The notes below the pieces were generated by a model. The model searched no databases. It was given only the letters and a program-made list of their open reading frames with translations, and was not told the origin of the DNA. From the NCBI GenBank assembly GCA_947487325.1, contig CANKWG010000002.1, positions 1 through 33,458 on the forward strand: a DNA stretch of 33,458 bases. Reading direction: 5' to 3'. Below are positions 9,037 through 16,766 of this stretch, piece after piece (positions within the stretch are counted from its first letter, which is position 1; each line of letters opens with the position of its first letter). A program made the position numbers and the translations under genes. Origin of the DNA: Oxalobacteraceae bacterium. GTDB taxonomy: Bacteria > Pseudomonadota > Gammaproteobacteria > Burkholderiales > Burkholderiaceae_D.

Positions 9037-9794
9037 GACCAGTATTTCAGGCGCGCGTGACCCGCGGTTTGTTCACACTTGCCTTGGGCGCCACGCTGCT
9101 AGTTAGTCTGCAGGCTTGCGTGCCCTTGATGATAGGCGGCACGGTAGCCGGCGCGATAGTAGCCACCGACCGACGCACCTTGGGTTCACAAACGGACGAC
9201 GCCGCTATAGAACTCAAGGCCACCGGCCGTGCGAGCAAAATCACCGGTGATAAAGGTCGAGTTGCCGTTGTCAGCTTCAATCGCATGGTGCTGCTCACAG
9301 GTGAGGTGGCCGATGAAACAATGAAGGCCGAGGTGTATAAGCAGGTCGAGACGATTGCTGGTATCAAATCCATAGAAAATGATCTGGTCATCGCGCCCGT
9401 ATCTTCGGTCGGCGTGCGCTCCAATGATGCGCTGATTTCCGGCAAAGTGAAGGCAGCGATCATTGATACGCAAGACTTGTATCTCAATGCATTCAAGGTG
9501 CATACCGATCGCAGTGTCGTCTATCTGATGGGCCGGGTGACCGAACGAGAGGCCAAACTTGGTGCTGAAGTTGCTCGGAATGCCGCCAGTAAGATCAATA
9601 AAGTCGTTTTGCTGTTTGAATATATTGATGAAGGCGAGGCAAAGAAATTCATCCCGAAGCAGGTGAATGACAAGGAAAAGTCGGCTGCAGCGGATCCGAA
9701 GTCTGCGCCGACACCCGCAGCGAACCCCGAGTCCAAAGCTGATGCGAATGCGCCGGCAAAAGCTGCCCAGCCCAAGGAAGCGCCAGAACGGTAG
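9033..9794 (+). CDS. dolP: BON-domain outer-membrane lipoprotein, DolP (YraP) type
   Basis: DolP (YraP) is an outer-membrane lipoprotein that binds anionic phospholipid, localises at division sites and supports envelope integrity and BAM function. The 253-residue product has a signal peptide ending in the lipobox LQAC (Cys29). Two BON domains follow at about residues 60-125 ([17 protein letters not shown]) and 130-205 ([21 protein letters not shown]). The extra C-terminal tail of about 40 residues is rich in Ala, Lys and Pro and is likely disordered; E. coli DolP is shorter and lacks it. The ATG overlaps the diaA stop by 4 bp, and GGAGG lies about 10 nt upstream. A strong terminator follows. 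Confidence 0.9.
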   Translation: MRPVFQARVTRGLFTLALGATLLVSLQACVPLMIGGTVAGAIVATDRRTLGSQTDDAAIELKATGRASKITGDKGRVAVVSFNRMVLLTGEVADETMKAEVYKQVETIAGIKSIENDLVIAPVSSVGVRSNDALISGKVKAAIIDTQDLYLNAFKVHTDRSVVYLMGRVTEREAKLGAEVARNAASKINKVVLLFEYIDEGEAKKFIPKQVNDKEKSAAADPKSAPTPAANPESKADANAPAKAAQPKEAPER

Positions 9795-9805
9795 GGTGCT
9801 GTCAC

Positions 9806-9855
9806 TGCAGATATGCATCTGCAAGGGGTGTGGCGCAAGTCGCCCACCCCTTTTT
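9806..9855 (+). terminator. Strong intrinsic terminator after dolP, with an extra upstream hairpin
   Basis: AAGGGGTG (9823-9830), a bulged T, then GGCG (9832-9835) pairs with CGCC (9841-9844) and CACCCCTT (9845-9852) around a 5-nt loop, followed by TTTTT: a 12-bp stem with a T-tract. A second perfect hairpin, TGCAGAT (9806-9812) with ATCTGCA (9817-9823), sits directly before it. Together they end the yraN-diaA-dolP unit. Confidence 0.9.
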
Positions 9856-9881
9856 CATTCGGGGGATCGACTGCACTGTCC

Positions 9882-9887
9882 TATAAT
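9882..9887 (+). promoter_or_regulatory. Consensus -10 (TATAAT) for the TlpA-like gene
   Basis: TATAAT at 9882-9887 lies 27 bp after the dolP terminator and about 140 bp before the next gene. No good -35 hexamer is spaced correctly upstream. Location between a terminator and a gene supports a real promoter, probably one that needs an activator or another element. Confidence 0.5.
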
Positions 9888-9894
9888 GACGTCT

Positions 9895-10026
9895 AACCGA
9901 TCCTGATAAGCGCTAATAAAAAGCCTCTAGCCTTGTTGCACCGTCTTGCCGTGCAAGATGTACTGTCTGCGGCGGTACGCCTAGCCAGCGACATTTTCTT
10001 AGAGCTACTTAACTTTGGAAAGCCCC
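9895..10026 (+). other. Untranslated leader of the TlpA-like gene with hairpins and a tiny ORF
   Basis: Between the putative transcription start and the ATG at 10027 lie about 130 bp. TTGCAC (9936-9941) can pair with GTGCAA (9951-9956). GGCG-GTA-CGCC occurs at 9971-9981. A small open frame, ATG at 9958 to TAG at 9984 (MYCLRRYA), overlaps the second hairpin but has no good ribosome site. I recognise no riboswitch class. The track ORF 9933-10178 spans this region but runs out of frame through the thioredoxin gene and is not accepted. Confidence 0.3.
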
Positions 10027-10554
10027 ATGTCTCGTCATTTCCCGCGCCGCGCCGGCGGCCTCACCATCATTCAAACCATGGCGATTCTGGCCATACTGGG
10101 TGTCGTTCTTTTCTTTGCGCTTTCTCTACTCAAAAAAGAGATGGCGCCCGCAGCAACCTTCAAGACCTTGCAGGGTGAGCAAATCACCACGGCATCATTG
10201 CGCGGTAAGGTGGTTATGGTGAATTTCTGGGCAACCAGCTGCAGCACCTGTGTTCAGGAAATGCCGGAGATGGTGGAGACGTACAAGAAATACCGCGAGC
10301 GTGGTTTTGAATTCGTGGCAGTAGCGATGAGCTATGACCCACCCAACTACGTCATGAACTACACCGAGACGCGACAGCTGCCATTCAAGGTTGCGCTGGA
10401 TGCCGATGGAGAGGTTGCGCGCTCATTTGGCGACGTGAAACTGACACCGACCACCTTCCTTATCAACAAGAACGGTGAAATTCTCAAGCGCTATGTCGGC
10501 ATTCCGGAATTTCCGGCAATGCACCAGTTGATCGAGAAGGCGCTCGCGGTCTGA
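10027..10554 (+). CDS. Membrane-anchored TlpA/ResA-like thioredoxin-fold protein
   Basis: The 175-residue protein is a thioredoxin-fold disulfide reductase of the TlpA/ResA type, probably anchored in the inner membrane with its domain in the periplasm. It has one hydrophobic segment at about residues 12-35, then the fold from about 43. The redox site is NFWATSCSTCVQEMP with CSTC at Cys72 and Cys75, and the cis-proline stretch is LTPTTFLI. ATG at 10027 follows GGA with good spacing; the track TTG at 10015 is rejected. Such proteins reduce cytochrome c maturation or other periplasmic thiols; the substrate is unknown here. Oddly, the N-terminus RRAGG/LTIIQTMAILAILG resembles a type IV prepilin leader but has Gln rather than Glu at +5. 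Confidence 0.88.
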   Translation: MSRHFPRRAGGLTIIQTMAILAILGVVLFFALSLLKKEMAPAATFKTLQGEQITTASLRGKVVMVNFWATSCSTCVQEMPEMVETYKKYRERGFEFVAVAMSYDPPNYVMNYTETRQLPFKVALDADGEVARSFGDVKLTPTTFLINKNGEILKRYVGIPEFPAMHQLIEKALAV

Positions 10555-10599
10555 GGCGGAAGCTCGATCTGCAGATTGATCGGCAAAGATAGGGGCGGT

Positions 10600-11568
10600 T
10601 TACTTCAGCCCAGCCTTATGCGCCTGCTGATCGGCATGGTAGGAACTGCGTACCATCGCCCCGACTGCAGCATGCATGAATCCCATTTCTGCAGCTGCAG
10701 CTTCGAACATGCGGAACGTGTCCGGATGTACGTAGCGCCTCACCGGTAAATGATCGCCACTGGGTGTTAGATACTGACCGATCGTGAGCATATCCACATT
10801 GTGTGCACGCAGGTCGCGCATCACTTCCAGAATCTCTTCATCGGTTTCACCCAGTCCGACCATCAGACCCGATTTGGTAGGCACGTCCGGATGCAAGGCT
10901 TTGAAACGTTTGAGCAGATCCAGTGAGTACGCGTAATCAGAGCCCGGACGCGCTTCTTTGTAAAGGCGTGGTACGGTTTCGAGATTGTGATTCATCACAT
11001 CCGGCGGCGCTGCTTTGAGAATTTCCAGTGCCTTGTCCATGCGGCCGCGAAAATCCGGCGTCAAAATTTCAATTCTTGTGTCCGGCGAGAGTTCACGTAC
11101 GCGTTGTATGCACGAAACAAAGTGAGCGGCTCCGCCATCACGCAGATCATCACGATCCACTGAGGTAATCACGACATAGGACAAGCGAAGTGCTGCGATG
11201 GTCTTCGCAAGATTCTCGGGTTCGTTGACATCCAGCGGATCGGGTCGTCCATGGCCCACATCACAAAACGGGCAGCGACGCGTGCACTTGTCGCCCATGA
11301 TCATGAAGGTGGCTGTTCCTTTGCCAAAGCACTCGCCGATATTGGGACACGATGCTTCTTCGCACACAGTCACCAGATTATTCGCGCGCAGAATATCCTT
11401 GATCTCGTAGAACCGGGTGGTGGGTGATGCGGCCTTGACGCGTATCCAATCGGGCTTGGGCAGCTTTTCTGCTGGCACGATCTTGATTGGAATGCGTGCA
11501 GTCTTTCCTGCGCCTTTTTGCTTTTCGGCGGGATTGTAGATGGGTGCGTTAACGTTCTCGGAATCCAT
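10600..11568 (-). CDS. lipA: Lipoyl synthase (radical SAM)
   Basis: LipA inserts two sulfur atoms into octanoyl groups on lipoyl domains or GcvH, using radical S-adenosylmethionine chemistry. Both iron-sulfur cluster motifs are present: the auxiliary-cluster cysteines C69, C74, C80 ([12 protein letters not shown]) and the radical SAM CX3CX2C at C95, C99, C102. The conserved C-terminal RSSYHAD supplies the serine ligand of the auxiliary cluster. The start is uncertain. The track GTG at 11577 overlaps lipB by 8 bp. The ATG at 11568 gives 322 aa beginning [13 protein letters not shown] and lies 1 bp after the lipB stop; I prefer it. It is the last gene of the minus-strand dacA-ybeD-lipB-lipA train. 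Confidence 0.97.
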   Translation of the reverse strand: MDSENVNAPIYNPAEKQKGAGKTARIPIKIVPAEKLPKPDWIRVKAASPTTRFYEIKDILRANNLVTVCEEASCPNIGECFGKGTATFMIMGDKCTRRCPFCDVGHGRPDPLDVNEPENLAKTIAALRLSYVVITSVDRDDLRDGGAAHFVSCIQRVRELSPDTRIEILTPDFRGRMDKALEILKAAPPDVMNHNLETVPRLYKEARPGSDYAYSLDLLKRFKALHPDVPTKSGLMVGLGETDEEILEVMRDLRAHNVDMLTIGQYLTPSGDHLPVRRYVHPDTFRMFEAAAAEMGFMHAAVGAMVRSSYHADQQAHKAGLK

Positions 11569-11569
11569 G

Positions 11570-12205
11570 TCAGGCACGAAGTTGTTTGTCCAGTTGCTGA
11601 GCGAGTGTTTGTTGCGCGTCCGTCAGTGTCGCATCAACACCGAGTGTGCGCATATCGATAGTTTGCAGTCCCGGATAGCCGCAGGGATTGATCCATGAAA
11701 ATGCTTCTAAATCCATCGCAACATTCAGCGAGACGCCGTGGTAAGTGCAGCCACTAGCGCGAATTTTCAAACCAAGTGCGGCAATTTTTGCGCCGGCATA
11801 CGCGCCCTGAGCCACATAAATTCCTGGCGCGCCAGGCTTGCGAACACCGTCCAGATTATACGCCGCCAGTGTTTCGATAACGGCTTGTTCGATACGGCCG
11901 ACAAACTCGCGCGGCAGGCGGGTGTGCCCTTCGCGGCGCAGGTCGCAAAGGATATAAACCACCGCCTGACCCGGGCCATGATAAGTGACCTCACCACCGC
12001 GATCCGTCTGAACGACCGGAATAGCATGGGCATCAATGATGTGGGCAATATCGGCGCCCAGACCCAGCGTAAACACCGGTGGATGCTCGACCAGCCACAA
12101 TTGATCAGGTGTCGCTGCATCGCGCGCATCGGTGAAGGCCCGCATTGCATCAAAGGTTTGCGTATAGTCTTCAACACCACGTTGCAGGATGTGCAAATCA
12201 GGCAT
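11570..12205 (-). CDS. lipB: Octanoyl-ACP:protein octanoyltransferase LipB
   Basis: LipB transfers octanoate from acyl-carrier protein to lipoyl domains, the step before LipA. The 211-residue product shows the family signatures: [12 protein letters not shown] near residue 37, [16 protein letters not shown] near 70 and [11 protein letters not shown] near 152. The last holds the catalytic-type cysteine of the GC motif, and the partner lysine lies in GAKIAALGL. The ATG at 12205 lies 1 bp after the ybeD stop. Transcription continues into lipA, giving a complete endogenous lipoate assembly pair. Confidence 0.97.
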   Translation of the reverse strand: MPDLHILQRGVEDYTQTFDAMRAFTDARDAATPDQLWLVEHPPVFTLGLGADIAHIIDAHAIPVVQTDRGGEVTYHGPGQAVVYILCDLRREGHTRLPREFVGRIEQAVIETLAAYNLDGVRKPGAPGIYVAQGAYAGAKIAALGLKIRASGCTYHGVSLNVAMDLEAFSWINPCGYPGLQTIDMRTLGVDATLTDAQQTLAQQLDKQLRA

Positions 12206-12206
12206 G

Positions 12207-12476
12207 TCAGAGTACGACTTTGACCATGGGGTGTGACGATAGCGTGCGATAAAGATTGTCTAGTTGCTCGCGGCTGGTGGCACGCACGGTGACGGTGAGC
12301 GACAAATAATTTCCTTTTGACGAGGGACGCATTTCCATTTTGTCGGCGTCAAATTCAGGATCATGAAGAAGAACCACATCAACTATCGTTTGTGCGAAAC
12401 CATCTTGTGTGACGCCCATAATTTTTATGGGAAAGTCACACGGATAGGTAATCAGGCTGTCGTCAGGAAGGTTCAT
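12207..12476 (-). CDS. ybeD: YbeD/DUF493 family protein
   Basis: This 89-residue protein belongs to the YbeD (DUF493, UPF0250) family of small ferredoxin-like alpha/beta proteins. They are commonly encoded beside lipB and have no firm biochemical function; an ACT-like regulatory fold has been proposed. The family pattern is clear: [11 protein letters not shown] near the start, [26 protein letters not shown] in the second half and HPMVKVVL at the end. It lies 17 bp after dacA and 1 bp before lipB, suggesting shared expression. A link to lipoate metabolism is inferred only from the neighbourhood. Confidence 0.92.
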   Translation of the reverse strand: MNLPDDSLITYPCDFPIKIMGVTQDGFAQTIVDVVLLHDPEFDADKMEMRPSSKGNYLSLTVTVRATSREQLDNLYRTLSSHPMVKVVL

Positions 12477-12493
12477 TTTCAGAGGTCTATCCT

Positions 12494-13639
12494 CTAGTGA
12501 GGCAACATCAGCCGCAAGGAATCAAACGCTCGACCAAAAACAGTGGCTTCGTTAATCTGATCAAGCGCCTGCAAAGGTAGTTCGCTAATGACTTTGCCAT
12601 CGGCCAGCACTTTCAGCGTGCCCACCTGACGAAACTGGGGAATGGGTGCGATCAGTGGATCAGTCCTTTGCACCACCGACTTGAGATTGGCGGTCGATCC
12701 GCGTGGCAGGCTGACATAGACGTCGCGATTGAAACCCAGCCGTACCTCATCTTTCGATCCCTTCCATACGACGGGCGTCAGCACGGCCTGATCTTTCGAG
12801 TAAATTTTGAAGGACTGAAAATTCATGAAACCCCAGTTCAGCAGCTTCTGACTTTCCTGCGCGCGCATAGGGTCGGATTCTGTACCTAGCACGACAGAAA
12901 TCAGTCGCCGCTGACCACTGCCATTGGGCCTGACGGCAGAGGCGATCAGACAATAACCTGCCGCCTGAGTATGACCGGTCTTCATGCCGTCGACAGTGTC
13001 ATCCAGCCATAGCAGGCGATTACGATTGGGCTGGCTGATTTTGTTGTAGGTGAAGCTCTTTACCGAATAAATCTTGTAGAACTCTGGAAAATCGGTAATC
13101 AGTCGCGAAGCAAGTACTGAAAGATCGCGCGCTGTCGAATAATTATTCGGGTCAGGCAGGCCATGTGGATTCGCGAAACGCGTATTTTTCAGGCCCATCT
13201 GTGCGGCCTGACGGTTCATCAGCACGGTGAACGCTGCCTGATCACCAGCAACAGCCTCAGCCAGTGTGACGGCAGCGTCATTCCCTGATTGCACGATTAA
13301 TCCGTGGAGCAGATCCGTGACACGCACAGCCGTATCGGGTTCGATGAACATCTTCGAGCTGCCGCTATCGACCTTCCATGCATTGACAGACACGTTGATC
13401 GTCTGATTCATGTCGAGTCGCTTGTCTCTGATCGCAGAAAACGTCAGATAGGCAGTCATGATCTTGGTCAGCGATGCAGGCTCAATGCGCGTATCCGCCT
13501 CATGCGAGGCCAGCACTTGCTGGCTGCTTGCATCGAGCAATAACCAGGCGCGTGCGGCGATCGTGGGTGGCGTAATAGTTTGCGCACTTGCGCTGGCCAT
13601 CAGCAGAAAACCAAGTAATGCAGACAGCAGGTTTTTCAT
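12494..13639 (-). CDS. dacA: D-alanyl-D-alanine carboxypeptidase (PBP5/6 family)
   Basis: This low-molecular-weight penicillin-binding protein trims the terminal D-Ala from peptidoglycan pentapeptides in the periplasm. The 381-residue product has a signal peptide (cleavage near MASASA/QT). Its motifs are SLTK with Ser56 and Lys59, SGN at 118-120 and KTGHT from Lys220. The C-terminal PBP5 domain and an amphipathic end that may attach to the membrane follow. The track TTG at 13657 adds six residues before the natural signal peptide, so the ATG at 13639 is chosen. ybeD begins 17 bp downstream. A D-amino-acid aminotransferase gene often found at this spot in related bacteria is absent. Confidence 0.95.
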   Translation of the reverse strand: MKNLLSALLGFLLMASASAQTITPPTIAARAWLLLDASSQQVLASHEADTRIEPASLTKIMTAYLTFSAIRDKRLDMNQTINVSVNAWKVDSGSSKMFIEPDTAVRVTDLLHGLIVQSGNDAAVTLAEAVAGDQAAFTVLMNRQAAQMGLKNTRFANPHGLPDPNNYSTARDLSVLASRLITDFPEFYKIYSVKSFTYNKISQPNRNRLLWLDDTVDGMKTGHTQAAGYCLIASAVRPNGSGQRRLISVVLGTESDPMRAQESQKLLNWGFMNFQSFKIYSKDQAVLTPVVWKGSKDEVRLGFNRDVYVSLPRGSTANLKSVVQRTDPLIAPIPQFRQVGTLKVLADGKVISELPLQALDQINEATVFGRAFDSLRLMLPH

Positions 13640-13678
13640 AAAACTAGACACAATCAACCGGTAAAAGACAGGTGCGAA

Positions 13679-14326
13679 TTATAGAGCTTGTGATGACGAT
13701 GAGCGATCCCAGCCATCGATGACCAGCTTTTTTATGTGATGCAGTTTTCGGTGAAAAAAATGATCGGCGCCGGGAATGACAATCACCGGCAAATCCTGCG
13801 GGCGTGCCCAGTCGAGTACATCGACCAGAGGAATGGTGTCATCCTGTTCGCCGTGAATCAGCAGGGTATTGGCAGGCACCTCCGGCACTGTCCATTTGCC
13901 TGCGGCGGTGCCGACGAGCACCAAGCGTTCCGCGGGTTCATGTTGCGCGACGAGCTGTTGCTGAAGCCGCGACAGTACAAAGGTGCCAAATGAGAATCCG
14001 GCCATCGCCACCGGCAGATTTGGATATTGCGCGCGCATGTGGGCATGGAGCAGCGCCATATCCTGTGTTTCGCCAATGCCGTCATCGTGTACGCCCGCTG
14101 ATGATCCGACACCCCGAAAATTCATGCGTACGCTGACATAACCAAGCGCAATGAAGGCGCGAGCGAGCGTTTGCACCACTTTGTTATCCATCGTGCCACC
14201 GTAAAGTGGGTGGGGATGGGCAATCAGCGCGATACCGCGTGGTGAGATTTCGGGGGGCAAATCCAGACTGCACTCAAGCGGGCCTGCTTCACCGGCAATT
14301 GAGAAAGCCTGTGTCTGGGAATTCAT
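13679..14326 (-). CDS. Alpha/beta hydrolase, dienelactone-hydrolase-like
   Basis: The 215-residue protein is a small cytoplasmic alpha/beta hydrolase of unknown substrate. Visible features are the HPHPLYGGTMDNKV segment near the oxyanion hole (residues 37-50), the nucleophile elbow GFSFG with Ser112, an acidic residue in GEQDDTIP (162 or 163) and His189 in PGADHFFH. That is a complete Ser-Asp-His triad. The family (COG2945-like) is common in proteobacteria and poorly characterised. It lies 6 bp after the ferredoxin gene and 39 bp before dacA on the same strand. Specific function cannot be given. Confidence 0.85.
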   Translation of the reverse strand: MNSQTQAFSIAGEAGPLECSLDLPPEISPRGIALIAHPHPLYGGTMDNKVVQTLARAFIALGYVSVRMNFRGVGSSAGVHDDGIGETQDMALLHAHMRAQYPNLPVAMAGFSFGTFVLSRLQQQLVAQHEPAERLVLVGTAAGKWTVPEVPANTLLIHGEQDDTIPLVDVLDWARPQDLPVIVIPGADHFFHRKLHHIKKLVIDGWDRSSSSQAL

Positions 14327-14332
14327 GGGGCA

Positions 14333-14650
14333 TCAGATCTTGAGGCGATCAACCACTTTGCCATCCACTATATGTTGATCGATGATCTCATCGATATCTT
14401 CCTTATCAACATAGGTATACCAGGTTCCTTGCGGATAAATAACCATGACCGGACCCTCTTCGCAGCGATCAAGGCATCCGGCTTTGTTGATTCTTACTTT
14501 ACCCTGGCCGTTCAGGTTGAGTTGTTTCATGCGTTTCTTCGCGTGTTCCTGTGCTTCTTTTGCGCCGCGATCGGCGCAACAGGCGCGACCATCATCGCGC
14601 TCATTGATGCAGAAAAAAACGTGATGTTGATAGAAGGAAGTATCGCTCAT
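14333..14650 (-). CDS. Thioredoxin-like [2Fe-2S] ferredoxin
   Basis: The 105-residue product matches the small thioredoxin-fold 2Fe-2S ferredoxins, soluble one-electron carriers. Candidate cluster ligands are Cys14 (HVFFCIN), Cys24 or Cys25, and Cys59 and Cys63 (AGCLDRCEEGP). The segment GPVMVIYPQGTWY is typical of the family. There is no signal peptide. The ATG at 14650 is clear, and the next gene on the minus strand, a hydrolase, starts 6 bp after the stop. The redox partner is not evident from the neighbours; the adjacent lipoate genes need reduced iron-sulfur proteins, but a link is speculative. Confidence 0.88.
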   Translation of the reverse strand: MSDTSFYQHHVFFCINERDDGRACCADRGAKEAQEHAKKRMKQLNLNGQGKVRINKAGCLDRCEEGPVMVIYPQGTWYTYVDKEDIDEIIDQHIVDGKVVDRLKI

Positions 14651-14710
14651 GGAAGTCGGAAGGCCAAAGATTGAAGCCTCGCATCATACACCGGGTATGG
14701 GTCTCGAATT

Positions 14711-15874
14711 TCAGCCGGATTTTGCCGTGCTGAGATGGGTAGGGTGGGTCAGAAACCAGAGTGCAAAAGCGGGCCAGCACAGCGACAGAAATTGGGCAGC
14801 GCCATTGAAATTGAGGAATTTTCCCTGCGCCCAATCTTGCAAGGTGGACAGGAAATACGGATTGGACGGTGCCAGGTTGATCAATACCAGCGCAATCAGT
14901 AGCGATAGCGTTGCCGCCCGTCGCTGGGCCGCCGGCGGCGCAAACGACAAGCCGGCCAGCATCACGATGCCGACCATCAGCCCGCTGACAGCGGCGGGCG
15001 TGAGCCAGCTGAAAGCGTCATCCGGCGCAAACAGCACCGCATGGGCCAGCGCCTTGGTCGCAATGGCCGTGAGCATCAGCATCAGCGCCAGTCCCACTTT
15101 GGGCGCAGCTCGGCGCGTTTGACAAAGCAGCGTCAACACGGCGCCGGTCATGCCAAAAGCCGTAATGATGACCTCCAACAGCCGATAGTGATCAACGCTG
15201 AAATGTATTTCCTGCCACAGCAGTTGGCTCAGGTCCACTGGTACGGCAAACCAGGAGGAGAGCCAGCCCGATACCGTGGGCAATAGCTGGCCGTGACCAA
15301 AGAGATAGGGTTGCGGATAAATTTGGGCGACCGGCCACAAGGCCACCACGATCAGACCACGGCTCGCCTGTTCGGAAAACCATGAACGCCTGAGCGAGCG
15401 CAGCCAGCTTTTTTCCAGCACTGGCGAGTACAGGAGCGTTCCGGATAGTGCTCCGATGATCACCCCGAGGGAATTGGTCATCAAATCCAGATTGCTCGGC
15501 ACGCGTGAGGGCAAATAACTCTGCAGTGCTTCCAGCGTAACGGCCAGCAGAATGCCCAAGGCACTGGTGATCAAGACTGCCCATGCGCCGCGCACTCGCG
15601 GATACAAGGCTAGTACACTTAGCGCACCCAGCGGCACATAGCCGATGACGTTGACGACTAGATCGAACCACGTCCAGTAGTGCGGCATTTGCTCGACCAA
15701 ATAGCTCCAGGGCAATAGGCCGTTGTCACGCCATCCGGAAAACGGGAATCCGCTTGAATAGATCACCAGCAGCACATAGACAAGCAGCGCAATCCGCACC
15801 GATGCAGAAGCTTTTTTATGAGCGACTTGGGAAAGTGGCGCCTCGCCGTGGCTGTGCATCTGTGGATCCGACAT
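14711..15874 (-). CDS. VanZ-like multi-pass membrane protein
   Basis: This 387-residue integral membrane protein has a VanZ-type N-terminal half and further membrane segments after it. VanZ-like motifs are seen: WFDLVVNVIGYVPLG near residue 68, LEALQSYLPSRVPSNLDLMTNSLG near 115-140. At least eight hydrophobic segments are predicted. VanZ proteins include a teicoplanin-resistance factor, but most homologues have no known role. The track start at 15952 overlaps birA; the ATG at 15874 (MSDPQMHSHGEAP) is preferred. It heads the minus-strand train toward the ferredoxin, which begins 60 bp later, and is divergent from birA. Confidence 0.85.
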   Translation of the reverse strand: MSDPQMHSHGEAPLSQVAHKKASASVRIALLVYVLLVIYSSGFPFSGWRDNGLLPWSYLVEQMPHYWTWFDLVVNVIGYVPLGALSVLALYPRVRGAWAVLITSALGILLAVTLEALQSYLPSRVPSNLDLMTNSLGVIIGALSGTLLYSPVLEKSWLRSLRRSWFSEQASRGLIVVALWPVAQIYPQPYLFGHGQLLPTVSGWLSSWFAVPVDLSQLLWQEIHFSVDHYRLLEVIITAFGMTGAVLTLLCQTRRAAPKVGLALMLMLTAIATKALAHAVLFAPDDAFSWLTPAAVSGLMVGIVMLAGLSFAPPAAQRRAATLSLLIALVLINLAPSNPYFLSTLQDWAQGKFLNFNGAAQFLSLCWPAFALWFLTHPTHLSTAKSG

Positions 15875-15944
15875 GGCTGGCAGTGTATTGGACTTTCGTG
15901 TAGCCGTCACCCGCAGTGCGGTTTGAGCCGATACAATGCGCCCC

Positions 15945-16766
15945 ATGAGCACTCCCGTGAATGCGCCCCTAAATGCTGATCGACTTGCTGGTCTGTGCCG
16001 TACGGCGGCGCAGGGAATTCAGTTCGAAGTCGTCGCCTCAACGGGTTCGACCAATGCCGACCTTCGCGACCGTTTGCCGGGGCTTGCGCAACCCGTGCTT
16101 CGGGCGGCCGAGTCTCAAACCGCTGGCCGTGGCCGTGCAGGTCGCAGCTGGTTGGATGCTCAGGGTGACAGCCTGAGTTTCTCTCTTGCCTGGTACTTCA
16201 GCGGCGACATGAGACAAGTCTCAGGCCTGTCACTGGTCACAGGCGTCTTGGTTGCTGAGACTATGCGCGCGCAGGGTTGGGAGGCGGGTTTGAAATGGCC
16301 CAATGACCTTATGCTGAATGGCCACAAGCTTGGTGGGATTCTGATTGAGACCGTCAGTGCCCGACCGGGGACATGGGCGATTATTGGCATCGGAATCAAT
16401 GTGCATCCCAATCCAGAGCGTGATGCGGCTGCCGGCACAGAAACTGCCTCGCTGGCCCCCAGTGGCGTGGACCGTAATGTGCTTCTTGCGTCGCTCGTTA
16501 ACGGACTAGCCGAAGGCCTGCCGTTGTTCGATGCCCAAGGTCTCACGCCCTTCGTGCCTCGCTGGCAGGCCCTGCATGCTTATGCGGGAGAGGCGGTCGA
16601 TCTGATTGACCGCGGCAGACTAATGCAGCAGGGTATCGCGCGCGGCATTGATGATATGGGTTGTCTTTTGCTGGACACCCGCGCCGGACGCATTGCGGTT
16701 TTGGCCGGTGATATTTCCTTGCGCAAGCAAACCCCACCCGAGACGTCCCATGCGCTTGCTGATTGA
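15945..16766 (+). CDS. birA: Biotin-[acetyl-CoA-carboxylase] ligase, monofunctional
   Basis: BirA makes biotinyl-AMP and biotinylates carrier lysines, mainly BCCP of acetyl-CoA carboxylase. The catalytic core shows STGSTNADL near residue 32, the biotinyl-AMP loop GRGRAGR at 61-67, KWPNDL at 117-122 and GGILIE at 130-135. A C-terminal SH3-like domain follows. There is no N-terminal helix-turn-helix, so this is the class I enzyme and not a repressor. The start is unclear: the track ATG at 15936 lies within a TACAAT -10-like sequence, while the ATG at 15945 gives 273 aa. Neither has a clear ribosome site. coaX begins inside its last 17 bp. Confidence 0.94.
   Translation: MSTPVNAPLNADRLAGLCRTAAQGIQFEVVASTGSTNADLRDRLPGLAQPVLRAAESQTAGRGRAGRSWLDAQGDSLSFSLAWYFSGDMRQVSGLSLVTGVLVAETMRAQGWEAGLKWPNDLMLNGHKLGGILIETVSARPGTWAIIGIGINVHPNPERDAAAGTETASLAPSGVDRNVLLASLVNGLAEGLPLFDAQGLTPFVPRWQALHAYAGEAVDLIDRGRLMQQGIARGIDDMGCLLLDTRAGRIAVLAGDISLRKQTPPETSHALAD

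Noticed and set aside
9933-10178. 81-aa ORF upstream of and into the TlpA-like gene
   Set aside because: It overlaps the thioredoxin gene in another frame and turns Arg/His-rich there. There is no ribosome site at its TTG start.
14649-15122. 157-aa + strand ORF opposite the VanZ-like gene
   Set aside because: Low-complexity Ser/Ala translation antisense to a clear multi-pass membrane protein.
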